A stretch of DNA of 64,000 nt from assembly GCF_000382265.1 (NCBI RefSeq), contig NZ_KB907988.1, positions 18,142-82,141 on the forward strand, given 5' to 3'. Positions 34,125-42,545 of this stretch are shown piece by piece. A program made the position numbers and the translations under genes. This DNA is from Yoonia vestfoldensis DSM 16212 (GTDB lineage: Bacteria > Pseudomonadota > Alphaproteobacteria > Rhodobacterales > Rhodobacteraceae). The notes below the pieces were generated by a model, which did no database searches, was not told the DNA's origin, and was given only the letters and a program-made list of their open reading frames with translations. The number at the start of each line of letters is the position of its first letter. Position 1 is the stretch's first letter.

Positions 34125-34781
34125 GGGATGTGTGTCCTCTGAGCAATTGGCAACGCCCGCGTCAGCGCCGGGCGTCGCGGGATCGTGTTCTTAAACAGTC
34201 ACTTGCACTCAAGCAGTCGGTCCAAAAATACGCCTCAAGGTATGGCAATCGGCCATGACTTCAGAACGCGGTGCCGGTGACGCCGATGCCCTGAAACCAT
34301 GACTGATAGAATCGCCTTGAGCTGACTGGGTGACGCTACTCGCCTTTTAGGAGAACTTGCACTAGCCATCCCCGCTCCGGGGGTAAAACATGAACAAAAA
34401 GCTTCCACGAGGCGCTTAGCATAGTGCGCTTGGCTGAAGAAGCCACCGTACAGACCATGGCGCCGTCCGCTGATCAGTCGCCGGAACAGGGGTGCGGCCA
34501 GCCCCCGCCCGCCATTCCCACTGGTAGAGGTCCAAAGCCGACGCACATCGATAGCCGCCCTCGCGGGGTGGAGGATTCTTGCCATCATCACCGGAAAAAG
34601 CGGAACGGCGCTGGGCGACAGTCCGCCCTGAATTCCGGAGGCCCTGCGAATACCCCAATGAAACAAGGACCGGAATTGAGTTCGGTGCTTCAATTCCGGT
34701 CTCCGCCTAGGTTCCGGTACCTTGTGTCTGCTTCCCTCTCCCCGTCCCCGGCCTTCGCCGGGATCTCGATGGGAGATCGAA
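34125..34781. other. Long non-coding region upstream of the phage early operon
   Basis: The 657 bp carry no frame with protein-like composition. Near the right end, ccggaattgag and cttcaattccgg form a hairpin (34671-34700). This overlaps the second copy of the 22-base repeat at 34687-34708. It probably contains the early promoter and regulator binding sites of the operon starting at 34782. Confidence 0.5.
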
Positions 34782-35030
34782 ATGCCAAACACTGCCCCTG
34801 CGTTGCAAGAACAGCCGCCTCACCTGCTGGCGGAATGGATCAGCCGAGAACAGCTGGCTGGTGAACTTGGAATAGCCAGCGACACCTTGGCGCGCTGGGA
34901 GGCACGGCAGCTTGGGCCGCCCTGTACCCGGATCGGGCGGAAGGTCCTCTATCGCCGAACCTCAGTCGAGGACTGGATCAGCGCACAGGAACAAAGCCGC
35001 CCGGCACGCACACGGCGGGGGCGGAAATGA
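34782..35030 (+). CDS. MerR-like HTH protein, excisionase type
   Basis: An 82-residue protein with a single winged HTH (ISREQLAGELGIASDTLARWEARQLGPPCTRIGRKVLYRRTSVEDWI), the pattern of AlpA/excisionase-like DNA-binding proteins. It ends in a basic tail (RPARTRRGRK). It is first in an operon in which all following genes overlap by four bases. Role: excision factor or early regulator. Confidence 0.75.
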   Translation: MPNTAPALQEQPPHLLAEWISREQLAGELGIASDTLARWEARQLGPPCTRIGRKVLYRRTSVEDWISAQEQSRPARTRRGRK

Positions 35031-35290
35031 ACCAGTCGCTCTCACAACCGCTCGCCGCAGCTTCGGGGACCGGCGATTGGATGCAGGATCGTCTGACCGA
35101 GGCGCGCGGTATCCTAGCCGATGTCCCGAAGCACCCCGAAACGCTCATCATCCTCGCTTGTCGGGTCGTCGCCGGTCAAACCGACTGCGCCAGCGAATGT
35201 TCCGACGTCATCGCCCTGCTCAGTCAGCTGGATCGCCGCCCTCTGCAGGCCGTCGTGGCTGCCACGTTTCCAGACGAAGGTGCCGCATGA
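35027..35290 (+). CDS. Small phage protein, unknown
   Basis: An 87-residue helical protein that overlaps both neighbours by ATGA. It contains two cysteines close together (QTDCASECSDV). No family is recognised. The strict overlaps show it is a real gene of the operon. Confidence 0.6.
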   Translation: MNQSLSQPLAAASGTGDWMQDRLTEARGILADVPKHPETLIILACRVVAGQTDCASECSDVIALLSQLDRRPLQAVVAATFPDEGAA

Positions 35291-35679
35291 ATCGCCGCAG
35301 CACCCCCGAAGCCGATGCCCAGCGCGCCATCGTCCAAGCGCTGCGCTTTGCCCTGCACCGCGACGCCATCGTCCATCATTGCGCCAATGAGGTGACCGAG
35401 GCCGGGTCCCGTGGCCAAATCCGCCAGTCCATCCTGGTCGGCATGGGCGTTCATGCCGGTTTTGCCGATCTGATCGTGATTTCCGGTGGCCGGGTTTTGT
35501 TCCTCGAGGTTAAGAGCCAGACCGGCCGGTTGCGCAAATCGCAGGAAGTCTTTCGCGACACCGTCTGCGCGCAGGGTTTCGGCTGGGCGCTGGTAAGGTC
35601 GGTCGACGATGCGCTGGGCACACTGGCGGACAATGACTTCACCAGCCGCGTCCGTCCAGCGCGACGGGTGGCACCATGA
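35287..35679 (+). CDS. VRR-NUC domain nuclease
   Basis: A 130-residue phage protein with the compact PD-(D/E)xK fold of VRR-NUC. Visible elements are a catalytic glutamate in the first helix region (EVTEAGSRG), GVHAGFADLIVI, and GRVLFLEVKSQTGRLRKSQ. Such proteins resolve branched DNA or act in phage recombination. It sits between a small protein and the replication initiator, with four-base overlaps on both sides. Confidence 0.8.
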   Translation: MNRRSTPEADAQRAIVQALRFALHRDAIVHHCANEVTEAGSRGQIRQSILVGMGVHAGFADLIVISGGRVLFLEVKSQTGRLRKSQEVFRDTVCAQGFGWALVRSVDDALGTLADNDFTSRVRPARRVAP

Positions 35680-36644
35680 GCCACAAGGCAACCGTCTGGG
35701 CCATCCAGCAACGCGGGCTGAAGCCTGCCACCAAGATTGTGCTCTGGTTTCTCTGCGATCGGCACAACCCCGATTTCGGCTGCTTTCCGACACAGGCACG
35801 GCTGGCCGACGATGCGGAAATGTCGATCTCAGCGCTGAACGACCACCTCGCCAAGCTGGAAGAGCTGCGCCTGATCCACCGCGTCCGGGTCCATGATCCG
35901 CGCACCCACAAACGCCAGGCCACCCGCTACATCCTGGGGTTTGAAGAAGGCTTTCCACAAGAGCCAACTCCGGAAACCGGACACGGCTTTTGCGGAACGG
36001 AGGAGGAACAACGCGCCGACCCAACTCCGGAATCCGGAGATAGGGCCATCTCCGGCTTTTCGGCAAAGCCATCTCCGGATTTTGCCCAAAGCCATCTCCG
36101 GAATCCGGAGACTAACCTTGTAAGAGAACCCTTAAGTAAACCTGTAAAGGAGGAGGAGGACGCGCAAGCGCGAGATTCCGATTTTGATGGTTTTTTCGCA
36201 GAGTTGCTGACTGCGCTGGGCTTTGCCGCCAACGCCACCCTGCCCGCTTGGTGGCAAGGCTGGCCAGCCAGAACGCATGTTCGCCGCTGGATCGATGACC
36301 TCGGCTTGTCACAGAAGCGGATCATCGAGACAGCCACCGAGACCAGAGCCGATCATCCCAATCCGCCCGATGGCCCCAAAGCCCTCGACCGGTTCATGGA
36401 ACGTGCCGCCCAGCGCGATGCTCATGCAACTATTGCAAGCGCCAAGAGCCAAAAGTCCAAGCGGCGGCGCAAGCGCGAAGAACCTCCCCGGATCAGCGAC
36501 GACGAGAAGGCGGCGTTCTATGCCAAGATGGTCAACGCCGATGGCTTCCTGCCGGTCAGCTCGATCAACAACAGCATCCGCGATCTGATGCTGGTGCGCG
36601 GCCTCGTGACGCCCGAACGCCTCAGGATGCGGGGGGTTCGGTGA
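35676..36644 (+). CDS. Phage replication initiator-like protein with internal iterons
   Basis: A 322-residue protein. The N-terminal winged helix (GLKPATKIVLWFLCDRHNPDFGCFPTQARLADDAEMSISALNDHLAKLEEL) would bind DNA, as in lambda O-type initiators. A proline/glutamate-rich linker (PTPETG, PTPESG, about 97-150) is encoded by five direct repeats. The basic C-terminal part (KSKRRRKREEPP) may contact helicase. The arrangement suggests the origin lies within the gene. The initiator role is inferred; no helicase loader gene follows. Confidence 0.7.
   Translation: MSHKATVWAIQQRGLKPATKIVLWFLCDRHNPDFGCFPTQARLADDAEMSISALNDHLAKLEELRLIHRVRVHDPRTHKRQATRYILGFEEGFPQEPTPETGHGFCGTEEEQRADPTPESGDRAISGFSAKPSPDFAQSHLRNPETNLVREPLSKPVKEEEDAQARDSDFDGFFAELLTALGFAANATLPAWWQGWPARTHVRRWIDDLGLSQKRIIETATETRADHPNPPDGPKALDRFMERAAQRDAHATIASAKSQKSKRRRKREEPPRISDDEKAAFYAKMVNADGFLPVSSINNSIRDLMLVRGLVTPERLRMRGVR
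35964..36108 (+). repeat. Five iteron-like direct repeats inside the initiator gene, candidate origin
   Basis: The repeats are ccaactccggaaaccgg (35964-35980), ccaactccggaatccgg (36021-36037), ccatctccggcttttcgg (36046-36063), ccatctccggattttgcc (36069-36086) and ccatctccggaatccgg (36092-36108). The last three start exactly 23 bp apart. A more AT-rich stretch, aaccttgtaagagaaccc and following, lies just downstream. Confidence 0.7.
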
Positions 36645-37891
36645 ATGGCATGGTGTCACGTCCCCGGCACGGATTGTCCCTCTGCGCAGGCGGCGGAGGC
36701 CTTGATCTGGGCCTCATGCTCGCTGAGCCCGGTTTTCACACCCGCGCATTTGTCGAATGGGAAGACTGGCCCCGCGCCGTCCTCGTCGCCGCCCAGCGCA
36801 CTGGGTACTTCGCCCCGGCCCCAATCTGGGATGATCTGCGCACCTTCGACGCCCGGCCCTTCCGCGGTGCATTCGACACGATCCTCGCCGGATATCCCTG
36901 CCAGCCCTTCAGCGCGGCCGGAAAGCGCGGCGGAGCCGATGACCCCCGCCACCTCTGGCCCGAGGTCGCCCGGGTCATCCGCGAATGCATCCCGGAATGG
37001 GTCCTCCTCGAAAATGTCTACGGGCACGTCACCCTTGGCCTTGAGACCGTCCTGCGAGAACTTTGGGGCATGGGCTATACGCCTGCGGCGGGCCTGTTTA
37101 GCGCGGCAGAAGTTGGCGCGCCGCACCAACGGCTCCGGATCTTCATCCTGGCCCACACCGATGAGCCTGCATCCCGGAACGGCAACCTACAACTCGGCAG
37201 GGAACAGCGATTTCACCCGAAAGGCGGAAGCGCTGGCACTGGGCATCACCAACTGGTCGACGCTGAAGGCCACGGACGGCGCGAAGGGTGGGCCGAGCCA
37301 GAGTTACGGCTCGGGCGGGAGGCCACCCCTGCCAGCGCAGGCGGCACAATGGCAAACGCCGGTGGCCGACGACCAGATGGACCGGCTGCGCGGCAAGATC
37401 AACAGCCGGGGCGAGCCGAAGCTCAGCGCTCAGGCGATCCAATGGCCGACACCGGCGGCGCAGAACTGGAAGGGATCGAGCGAGGCCAGCATAATGCGCG
37501 CCGATGGCAAATCCCGGATGGATATCCTGCACTACCGAGCCGAGCAGGGCTTCACCCACCCGGACCAAATGATCACGCCGGATGGGCGGCAGTCCTCACC
37601 CCACGCCCCGATCTCGCGCCCGCTGTGGGCTTCAATGATTGCCTCACATGGGCGGGTCGTCTCGCGACGGATCCTGAAAGCCCGAGCACGGCGGCGGCTG
37701 AACCCGCTCTTCGTCGGTTGGCTGATGGGCTGGCCCATCGGTCACGCGCTCTGCGCTTGCTCGGAAACGGAGTTCATCCAATGGCGGCAGCACATGCGTG
37801 GCGCGCTCTCGCAGCTGCCCATGGCCTCGGGCCCATGGATCTGGCGGCCGACGGACGGGCCGGACGGCCCAACGCAGATGAACCTCTTTGA
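36641..37891 (+). CDS. C5-cytosine DNA methyltransferase of the phage operon
   Basis: A 416-residue C5-methyltransferase. Motif I SLCAGGGGLDLGL is at 13-25, PCQPF with the catalytic cysteine at 86-90, ENV at 124-126 and QRLRIF at 163-168. A target-recognition region has repeated MANAGG/MADTGG phrases. Motif X is LGNGVHPMAAAHAW. It starts with GTG in a four-base overlap with the initiator gene. A second long frame in +1 over the same DNA also encodes family-like peptides. The frame given here has every catalytic motif. Confidence 0.85.
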   Translation: MNGMVSRPRHGLSLCAGGGGLDLGLMLAEPGFHTRAFVEWEDWPRAVLVAAQRTGYFAPAPIWDDLRTFDARPFRGAFDTILAGYPCQPFSAAGKRGGADDPRHLWPEVARVIRECIPEWVLLENVYGHVTLGLETVLRELWGMGYTPAAGLFSAAEVGAPHQRLRIFILAHTDEPASRNGNLQLGREQRFHPKGGSAGTGHHQLVDAEGHGRREGWAEPELRLGREATPASAGGTMANAGGRRPDGPAARQDQQPGRAEAQRSGDPMADTGGAELEGIERGQHNARRWQIPDGYPALPSRAGLHPPGPNDHAGWAAVLTPRPDLAPAVGFNDCLTWAGRLATDPESPSTAAAEPALRRLADGLAHRSRALRLLGNGVHPMAAAHAWRALAAAHGLGPMDLAADGRAGRPNADEPL

Positions 37892-37907
37892 GGGTATGCG
37901 GCGATGA
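37150..37907 (+). other. Alternative +1 frame of the methyltransferase gene
   Basis: The +1 frame is open across the gene. From about 37150 it encodes SWPTPM, AIQWPTPAAQNWKG and, near the end, LNPLFVGWLMGWPIGHALCACSETEF. These phrases resemble C-terminal parts of other phage proteins annotated as methyltransferases. Its stop forms a four-base ATGA overlap with the next gene, as at every other junction of this operon, whereas the catalytic frame stops 12 bases short. It is either a frameshift product or a conserved shadow frame. Confidence 0.4.
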
Positions 37908-38599
37908 GCATGCAGGGGCGGATCGGGCATGCTCGTGGTTCCATCATGAAACGCGCGCTCGGCGTGCAGGCGGCGCTGGAATGGGCGTTCCGGGTGGAAC
38001 AAGCGCAGCTAGAACTGCCGGTGCGACGAGGCATCGATGAAGAAGGGTTCGGATTTGGCATGGAATACGTGTTGATCCAGCGCGCTAGATTGGGCTGCAA
38101 AGTTGACGGCGGCCAGCACAAGATGGGTAGTTACACCCATGCGGATGCCGAGATCATCGCGGCAACCGTCGCGGGAATGCCCGACAGTCTTGGTGGCATC
38201 CGTATGGCGATCAGCGTGGCCGAAATGGCGCGCGCCGGAATAACGCCCGACTGGATGCCAGGCGTTGTGCCGCGCTGCGTGGCCGTGGAGACCAAGCAGA
38301 ACCAGCATGGCGAACGGGCGAACACCATCGTCGTTGGCATCGAACGGGTTAAGACCAGGGGCAAGTGGCGCACGGTCGAGGTTCTGGCCTGCCCAGTCAC
38401 CTGGCGGCCGCACCCGGAACAGATTGCATCGGCCCGGCGCGGCTATGACGATTGGTGGCAGGCGCTGGATTGGGTGCGGGACGGGTTGTTGGTAGGTGGC
38501 ATGCTGCGGGAGGTCGAGGTGATGGCTACTATGCCGAAGGTGAAGCCGTGGTTGTCAGGACGACACAAACCCACAATGGGTGCACCCACTTTCCCCTAA
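37904..38599 (+). CDS. Phage hypothetical protein
   Basis: A 231-residue protein (MSMQGRIGHARGSIMKRALGVQAALEWAF...) that appears repeatedly in alphaproteobacterial prophage early regions. Central residues (CKVDGGQHKMGSYTHADAEIIAATV) and the later WWQALDWVRDGL are distinctive, but I know no activity. It ends the four-base-overlap operon. A hydrophilic C-terminal tail follows. Confidence 0.65.
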   Translation: MSMQGRIGHARGSIMKRALGVQAALEWAFRVEQAQLELPVRRGIDEEGFGFGMEYVLIQRARLGCKVDGGQHKMGSYTHADAEIIAATVAGMPDSLGGIRMAISVAEMARAGITPDWMPGVVPRCVAVETKQNQHGERANTIVVGIERVKTRGKWRTVEVLACPVTWRPHPEQIASARRGYDDWWQALDWVRDGLLVGGMLREVEVMATMPKVKPWLSGRHKPTMGAPTFP

Positions 38600-38706
38600 T
38601 CCGGACGGTGCAAACCCCATGGCAACCTTTGCGCAGGATTTCGGGGCTAAGAATCTTGAAATGTTCTCTTGACTAGGGCACAACAGACACGAACCGGGAG
38701 TAACGA

Positions 38707-39867
38707 ATGCCTAGCTTTTACGAATTTTTTGCTGGCGCAGGGATGGCGAGAGCCGGACTTGGTGCTGACTGGAAGTGTTTGTTCGCCAATGACTTTGACC
38801 GGAAAAAAGGCGAAACTTACAAACGCAACTGGGGTCAGTCCGAACTGGTTGTCGATGACATTCGCAACATAGCACCTGAAGACCTGCCAGGAACTGCAGA
38901 TTTAGTGTGGGGATCTTTCCCTTGCCAAGATCTGTCGCTGGCTGGCGGCGGCGCTGGACTGCGCGGTGACAGGTCTGGCACTTTCTGGCCGTTCATCTCG
39001 CAGATCCAATCACTGAAGGAAGATGGACGCGCGCCAAAGGTCGTGACCCTGGAAAATGTTGTTGGAACGCTGACCAGCCATGCAGGAAAGGATTTCACAG
39101 CCATCTGTGAAGCCCTTGACGGTTTGGACTACAAATATGGAGCTGTTGTTGTAGACGCAGAACTCTTTGTCCCGCAGTCTAGACCCAGACTATTCGTCAT
39201 CGCGACACGCAGTGATGTTCGGGTCGTTGGCGCTTCGGACGGGCCAAGTCAGCCATGGCATTCCACGGCGCTTCGTCGTTCGTATTGTGCGCTCCCTGAG
39301 CGGCTCCAGAAAAATTGGATTTGGTGGAAGATGCCAAAGCCAGATCGTCGGGAGATGCGTTTTGCGGATGTTATTGAAGAAGCTCCAGCTTCAGTGCGCT
39401 GGCACACGAAGGCAGAAACACGCCAGCTGCTGTCGATGATGTCGGAGATCAACCTGGCGAAGGTCAAAACCGCACAAGCGTCCGGGGTGCGGATGGTCGG
39501 CGGCGTTTACAAGCGAACCCGCTTCCAACAGGGGGTCAAAGTTCAGCGTGCTGAAGTTCGCTTCGACGACATTGCGGGCTGTCTTCGCACACCTGGCGGT
39601 GGATCGTCCCGCCAATCTATCCTGGTGGTGGAAGGCGACCTGATCCGTTCGCGCCTAATTTCCACGCGGGAAACAGCTCGGCTCATGGGGCTTCCGGATG
39701 CATACATGCTTCCAGAGGCCTACAATGAAGCCTATCATCTGACGGGCGACGGCGTCGCTGTGCCAGTGGTCCGGCATATTGCTAAGTACATCATCGAACC
39801 GATAGTCTCTCACCAGATTTATGAAGAAAGAGAGACAGATGAGTGTGATTCCGTGCGCGAAAAATGA
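38707..39867 (+). CDS. C5-cytosine DNA methyltransferase of a type II R-M system
   Basis: A 386-residue C5-methyltransferase. Motif I is FYEFFAGAGMARAGLG (4-19), FPCQDLS has the catalytic cysteine near 73, ENV is at 116-118 and QSRPRLFV at 157-164. The target region includes TPGGGSSRQ, and motif X is GDGVAVPVVRHIA. It overlaps the nuclease gene by 29 bases. GC is lower than in the operon before it, so the pair was probably gained as a separate cassette. It protects host or phage DNA from the partner nuclease. Confidence 0.92.
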   Translation: MPSFYEFFAGAGMARAGLGADWKCLFANDFDRKKGETYKRNWGQSELVVDDIRNIAPEDLPGTADLVWGSFPCQDLSLAGGGAGLRGDRSGTFWPFISQIQSLKEDGRAPKVVTLENVVGTLTSHAGKDFTAICEALDGLDYKYGAVVVDAELFVPQSRPRLFVIATRSDVRVVGASDGPSQPWHSTALRRSYCALPERLQKNWIWWKMPKPDRREMRFADVIEEAPASVRWHTKAETRQLLSMMSEINLAKVKTAQASGVRMVGGVYKRTRFQQGVKVQRAEVRFDDIAGCLRTPGGGSSRQSILVVEGDLIRSRLISTRETARLMGLPDAYMLPEAYNEAYHLTGDGVAVPVVRHIAKYIIEPIVSHQIYEERETDECDSVREK

Positions 39868-40696
39868 GGCCCTTCGGGACTTAATCGTCGAGTTTGCTGA
39901 AGTCCTGAAAACTCAAGCGCACACGCTCGGCACTCATGGCTTGGAAGAACACGATTTCTATCAGTCTGGGCTATTTCGCGGTAGCATTGAACGCATTCGC
40001 GGCCAGTTTTCTGCAACGATGCGGCCAAAGCGCGACTTCGTCGCGGCCATTCTCAATCACATGCAAGACCAGGCTTTGATCGAAGATTGGATGTCCGCCG
40101 GTGGTGAAAATCGCCACGATTACAGCATCACGCTGAACGACGGCCGAACATCCGTCGTAGAATTGAAAGGGTGCTTGGACGGGAATAACACCAACATATT
40201 CGAACGTCCTCCGCATGCAGATGAATTCATTCTTTGGAGCGTGTGTTCGAACCCCGGTGCCGATCCGCGCCACAACGTTTGGTCAGGGATCCACACACGA
40301 CTTTCTGCAGAAATCATTTCAAGAAATCAGCGCGTCGATGGTCTGATCGTATGGGACTGGATCTGCGGCACGATCTCTCGGCCATGTCCCAAAGTCATCA
40401 ATAACCCAGAGCGTTTCACGGAAGTCGGCCCATATCGACTACCACCGCCATGCATCTATCTTTTTCCCTCGACCGTACCGAGCCCAAGAAACAACGCCAG
40501 TCCGAACCCGCAGCCAATCACTAACGTTGGCTTTCTTGATGCCCTCAACCGCTGCTTTGGCGGGATCCCCGCAGAACTAAACAATGTCAGGATCACGGTT
40601 GGGCACGCCGGTGCCGAGACGGTCAGAACGACGGAAGTATTCAGGGACGGGGCAGTTCAGAAGTTTTCTGAAGCCATTCCGATACGTCGCTCCTGA
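39839..40696 (+). CDS. Putative type II restriction endonuclease
   Basis: A 285-residue protein following and overlapping the methyltransferase. A PD-(D/E)xK-like site is visible: D94 in NRHDYSITL and ELK at 108-110 in TSVVELKGCLDGNN. I chose ATG 39839 (MSVIPCAKNE), because similar compact nucleases start near this point; ATG 39821 is in frame. Position and fold elements support a restriction role. The recognition site is unknown. Confidence 0.7.
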   Translation: MSVIPCAKNEALRDLIVEFAEVLKTQAHTLGTHGLEEHDFYQSGLFRGSIERIRGQFSATMRPKRDFVAAILNHMQDQALIEDWMSAGGENRHDYSITLNDGRTSVVELKGCLDGNNTNIFERPPHADEFILWSVCSNPGADPRHNVWSGIHTRLSAEIISRNQRVDGLIVWDWICGTISRPCPKVINNPERFTEVGPYRLPPPCIYLFPSTVPSPRNNASPNPQPITNVGFLDALNRCFGGIPAELNNVRITVGHAGAETVRTTEVFRDGAVQKFSEAIPIRRS

Positions 40697-40789
40697 TAAC
40701 CCAATGACAACTCTGCCTCCCTCTGGATTATACAGTGACCATCGAAGAATAGTGCCTGGAGGTCACCCTCCCGAGCGCTTTCGCTTGCC

Positions 40790-41035
40790 CTCCCCCCTTG
40801 GCATGGTTCCTCCCCAACCTCGTTTGTATGCGGGGGGGCGCAGCGCGGCGGTTCGCTAGCGAAAGTGGATTTCGTGGGGGAATCCACCCGGAAGCAACTT
40901 CGCGGAATCCTTCAAATTAAATTTCATGTTATCAATGTCTTACAGAATCATGGTCGACGCCTGCTGGATTCTTTTGCGGAATCCACCAAATCCACTTGGT
41001 CGAATCCACCTGACCAAATCCACCTCGGCAAATCT
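40790..41035. repeat. Non-coding phage block, copy B, with 14-bp tandem units
   Basis: This is the counterpart of 221-480: C-run, catggttcctcc, tatgcgggggggcgcagcg and the 12-bp palindrome ttcgctagcgaa (40852-40863). Three tandem units follow at 40988-41030 with 14-base period (aatccacttggtcg, aatccacctgacca, aatccacctcggca). The 40697-41239 gap contains no gene I can support. Confidence 0.75.
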
Positions 41036-41239
41036 AGACCACAAGACGGGCTGGAAGGCTCAACAAAGAGCGGTCACATGACCGCCCGACTTGTGAGGCA
41101 GAGTATCCTTTCCGTGCGTCAACGCGGAGGCAGCCACCTCAACGACGAGGGGCTAGGCGATCAGTTTTGGCGGCTCCTTTTCAAGCATATTGCTGCGCGG
41201 GCGGCCCCACCGGTTAGATGATGATCGTTGCGCGCGAGA

Positions 41240-41776
41240 TCATGCCGTTTCTTGACTGATCCTGTACGTTCGGGCCCTTCCCTCTTCCTTCGCAGAAGTT
41301 ACAGTTAGTCCGAGTTTCTTGCCCAGCGTCCCGGACATGAAGCCACGGACGCTGTGGGCTTTCCAGCCGGTGGCGGCAATGATCGCCTCGATGGTCGCGC
41401 CTTCCGGTGCTTCCAGCAGCGCGATCAGCTGCGCCTGTTTCGTCCCGGCGCGGACGGCGGGTCGGACGGGGTTTGTGTCAGTTCTATCGGGCAGATCGGC
41501 TTGCGTTAGCATTTCCGGCACGATCCCTATTGCGGCCAACCCTGCACAGGTCACCTTGAGCGTGGTGCCACGTCCATCGCCAGTCTCTCGCCAGAGCGGC
41601 TCACCTTTGCTGACATTGGCGTCGACCTCTTCCAGCAGGCCGCGTTCGATCATCCTGCCAACTGCCATCCTGGCCGCAGCCCCATGCAGCCCCTTCGGCA
41701 AGGGCATGGCGATGGTGGCCGGACGCTGGGCACCCGTGCTGAGGATAACGGTCTGGGTTTCGGTGAGTATCGTCAT
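41240..41776 (-). CDS. DUF3489 family phage protein (second copy)
   Basis: A 178-residue paralogue of the 3680-4213 product. It has the same opening (LTETQTVILSTGAQRP), the PLPKGLHGAAA segment and the C-terminal winged-helix part (GTKQAQLIALLEAPEGATIEAIIAATGW). It ends a leftward run of three phage genes and faces the terminase-small gene upstream. Confidence 0.82.
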   Translation of the reverse strand: MTILTETQTVILSTGAQRPATIAMPLPKGLHGAAARMAVGRMIERGLLEEVDANVSKGEPLWRETGDGRGTTLKVTCAGLAAIGIVPEMLTQADLPDRTDTNPVRPAVRAGTKQAQLIALLEAPEGATIEAIIAATGWKAHSVRGFMSGTLGKKLGLTVTSAKEEGRARTYRISQETA

Positions 41777-41893
41777 GGTGGTTTCTTTCTACTGGTCGTG
41801 GTTGGTATGGATGCGGCTGGGCATTCAGCAACTCACAAGGTGACGCCGCTTTCCTGTTCACGGTGACGGCGCTGGCCCGCATTGTTCGGCATC

Positions 41894-42097
41894 TCAGGCT
41901 TCCTCCGGGCTGGGCGTCATCCGCGGCGGGCGCCGTTTGGGTGGCATCATGGCAACTGACCCGAAAAGACTGTCGTCGTTGTGATCGGCCTCGGTCAGGA
42001 TGGTTTCGGCAGCGCATATAGCTGCAGCTTCAGTGGGGGCTTCCACGACCGGGCGGTGGGTGAGGGTTTCGATCATCATCACGGTGAACTTCGGCAT
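41894..42097 (-). CDS. Small phage protein
   Basis: A 67-residue protein starting MPKFTVMMIETLTHRPVVEAPTEAAA, with a basic proline-rich end (PPKRRPPRMTPSPEE). It is between the DUF3489 and 77-residue genes. Function unknown. The corresponding gene is missing from the first module. Confidence 0.55.
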   Translation of the reverse strand: MPKFTVMMIETLTHRPVVEAPTEAAAICAAETILTEADHNDDSLFGSVAMMPPKRRPPRMTPSPEEA

Positions 42098-42185
42098 GTC
42101 TGGCTCCGCATTCTGGGCACGCGGGATGCGTTGCCTCCTACGCGGCCAAGCCCCCAGCTGGGGGCTGGGGCGGAACAGCCCGAAT

Positions 42186-42419
42186 CTACCCGGCCTGTTC
42201 GACTTCGTCGAACGCGCTGTCGGTGATCTGGCGCAGCAGGCTGGCGTAATAGGCCAGCCGGCCGACATGTCCCCGATGAACCTCGTCCGGGTTTAGGGCG
42301 AATTGGTCCGCGCTGAATCTCATCAACCGTTCCAGCATCGCGTCGATTTCGCATCTGGCAGAGATGAAGGCGTCCAGCGCATGGGTGTTCTCGACGGCCT
42401 TTCCGGTTCTGTCGGGCAT
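42186..42419 (-). CDS. Small phage protein, paralogue of 4251-4478
   Basis: A 77-residue protein sharing ALDAF, IDAMLERL and YYASLLRQITDSAF with the first module's gene. It is the first gene of the leftward run. Its conservation across both modules shows selection as a phage component. Confidence 0.7.
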   Translation of the reverse strand: MPDRTGKAVENTHALDAFISARCEIDAMLERLMRFSADQFALNPDEVHRGHVGRLAYYASLLRQITDSAFDEVEQAG

Positions 42420-42545
42420 GATGGCGTCCTGTCAGCGTGCGCGATGCGAAGGTGCATCGACTCTGCAGACAGCGTCGCTCTTACAAGGAGATTGATCAAC
42501 GGAATAACAGGCAATATCATTGCGTTGATTACATCGGGGGCAACC

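Noticed and set aside
34235-34792. A 185-codon minus-strand frame in the region before the phage operon
   Set aside because: Its residues are rich in Arg, Pro, Ser and Gly without domain-like pattern, it runs across repeats and hairpins, and it overlaps the real plus-strand operon start. It looks like a chance open frame in GC-rich DNA.
35964-36108. A CRISPR array
   Set aside because: Repeats are short and degenerate, spacing is 5-8 bases or irregular, and the stretch is inside a protein-coding gene; iterons explain it better.
40865-41221. A 118-codon plus-strand frame over the tandem repeat block
   Set aside because: It is built largely from the repeat units (ESTRK, ESTKST, NPPDQIHL) and has no counterpart at the other copy.
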